Assembly (NCBI RefSeq): GCF_001425755.1
Contig: NZ_LMDH01000001.1
Span: 1,028,474 to 1,092,473 of the forward strand
Origin: Aeromicrobium sp. Root344
GTDB lineage: Bacteria > Actinomycetota > Actinomycetes > Propionibacteriales > Nocardioidaceae
Direction: 5' to 3'
DNA: 64,000 nucleotides
Part shown: positions 62,873 through 64,000 of the stretch, in pieces
Layout of the letters: every line of letters begins with the position of its first letter
Position numbering within the stretch: the stretch's first letter is position 1
Program-made: the position numbers and the translations under genes
The notes under the pieces: generated by a model
What the model saw: only the letters and a program-made list of their open reading frames with translations
The model's database searches: none
What the model was told of the DNA's origin: nothing

Positions 62873-64000
62873 CTACTCGGTACGCAGGTTGAGCGGCGAA
62901 GCAGCCCGGCGGCTCCATGGCCGGACCGCCCGAACCGAGAGCACGGCTGCCAACCAGACCAGCCCGACCGTGACACTGGGGCCGAGGACAAGGGCGAGCA
63001 GCAGCTCTGCCAGCGGGTCGCCGGTGAGCAGCGGCATCGGCACAGCCCCGAGTATCGAGCCCCCTGCTGCCAACGGAAGGGCGACCAACGTGATCTCGCG
63101 CCTCGAAGCCGCCTCGAGCTCGGAGTCGAGCATTCCGGTCGCGGCAAGGAACGCCACCTCGCGCCGGCGGTCGAGCAGGGACTCGACGGAGTGCACGGCC
63201 ATGGACCCTGCGGCGACGAGCAGTCCGACCAGCAGGGCGATCGCCACGAGGGTGGCGCCCGCGAGGTAGGAGGAGTCCTCGTTGCCCCACACGTCGAGCA
63301 CGAAGCTGACAACACCCCCGCTGACGAGCGAGATTCCTCCGATCGCGGCGGCCGCCCGGCCGGCGGCCCGGGGATCGGCCATGATGCGCTGGGCGGCGAT
63401 CAAGGCAGTGGGGCTCGCCGTGCGGCGCTGCAGGCGCCGCGCCATCCTGTACGCCACCCACGGCGCCAGCAGCACGAGGGCGACGATCACGAGCGCGATC
63501 ACGACGAACGCCACGAAGTCGGTGCCGTGGTCGGTGCTGAGGGCCGTGGGGATCAGGAGAACGGCCAGTGCCAGGAGGGCCAGCCCCCAGGGCCGCGGAG
63601 CCGGTTGCCGCTGACGGCGGGTGACTCCGAAGGGCGACTCGACCACCGCGCGGGAGGCATGCCACCCGACGTACGTCCCGACGACCGCGACGGCAACCAC
63701 GACCACGACGGTCTGCCACGCGTTCGGCCCGGACACCGTGGGGACGATCGCGTAGTTGGATCCGCCGGGCCAGCTGCTGTCGTCCTGCCGGCCGCCGAGC
63801 AACTCACGCAGCAGCGCGAAGACACCCGTGCCGAGTGCCGCGCCCACCGTCACCGGGATGCCCACCTCGATGGCGCCGAGGCGGCGCACCTCGGACGTCG
63901 TCGCGCCAGCCACCCGCAACGCAGCGAGCCGCCGATCACGGTTGGCCGTGCCCAGGCGCACGGCCTGGTCCAGCAGCAGGAGCGGCGGGAGGGTCAGCAG
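62873..64000 (-). CDS. FtsX-type ABC transporter permease, C-terminal part
   Basis: The frame is open through the right edge, so the start lies outside the window and about 375 residues are seen. DRRLAALRVAGATTSEVRRLGAIEVGIPVTVGAALG and VESLLDRRREVAFLAATGMLDSELEAASRREI are the two cytosolic coupling segments of FtsX/MacB permeases, each followed by a set of membrane helices. The protein ends SRRAASPLNLRTE. Substrate unknown; its ATPase partner is probably encoded just outside the window. Confidence 0.8.
   Translation of the reverse strand: MLTLPPLLLLDQAVRLGTANRDRRLAALRVAGATTSEVRRLGAIEVGIPVTVGAALGTGVFALLRELLGGRQDDSSWPGGSNYAIVPTVSGPNAWQTVVVVVAVAVVGTYVGWHASRAVVESPFGVTRRQRQPAPRPWGLALLALAVLLIPTALSTDHGTDFVAFVVIALVIVALVLLAPWVAYRMARRLQRRTASPTALIAAQRIMADPRAAGRAAAAIGGISLVSGGVVSFVLDVWGNEDSSYLAGATLVAIALLVGLLVAAGSMAVHSVESLLDRRREVAFLAATGMLDSELEAASRREITLVALPLAAGGSILGAVPMPLLTGDPLAELLLALVLGPSVTVGLVWLAAVLSVRAVRPWSRRAASPLNLRTE

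Overview
This is a stretch of a high-GC actinobacterial chromosome. Gene content points to Propionibacteriales, most likely Nocardioidaceae (Aeromicrobium/Nocardioides type). The grounds are a WhiB protein, a Crp (Rv3676-like) regulator, BioQ-type biotin control, a BsaP-type partner of biotin synthase, GuaB1, MarP, and many genes whose TANNNT -10 box ends 6-7 nt before the start codon. The genus is an inference. I see no rRNA, CRISPR array, prophage or complete insertion sequence. Gaps longer than 300 bases without protein genes occur only at 59773-60259, which holds a terminator, the SRP RNA, a tRNA-Ser and a second terminator.

Layout. 1-5003: end of a surface-glycan cluster (SGNH protein, GT4 glycosyltransferase, three methyltransferases, flippase). 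5151-9177: SGNH lipoprotein, a helical protein of uncertain role, a methyltransferase, a 54-aa zinc-ribbon protein and GuaB1. 9178-16159: a biotin island with a BioQ-like TetR regulator, bioYMN uptake genes, bioB plus bsaP, and bioAFD, tied together by three TGAAC-N3-GTTCA-type operators. 16177-24234: LytS/LytTR two-component system, two DUF485/SSS transporter pairs and acetyl-CoA synthetase. The second transporter pair has a LytTR-type direct repeat and a CRP-type site upstream. 24325-39345: a block strongly syntenic with M. tuberculosis Rv3667-Rv3683 (acs, marP, CoA-NUDIX, tlpA, nth, crp, MBL, ridA, DUF4177, two ArsA ATPases, whiB4, ponA2, metallophosphoesterase). It is interrupted by a DUF559 nuclease-like gene bracketed by inverted palindromes.

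39354-50103: tRNA-Pro, small ORFs, acetoacetyl-CoA synthetase, asd-ask, recR, a rare PabB-PabC-PabA triple fusion and dnaX. 50167-59772: ArsR/MFS pair, VOC protein, lysophospholipase-like hydrolase, ThrE-type exporter, paired acyl-CoA dehydrogenases, TetR/MFS pair. 59783-62819: SRP RNA, tRNA-Ser and an ECF42-type sigma factor with two DGPF (YciI) proteins and a DUF6069 membrane protein. Two of its transcription units share one promoter sequence. 62873-64000: incomplete FtsX-type ABC permease.

The observations most worth pursuing are the DUF559 gene between inverted 66-bp palindromes, the PabBCA fusion, the duplicated ECF42 promoter, the LytTR plus CRP control region of the acetate transporter, and a four-unit palindromic repeat present at two convergent gene ends.
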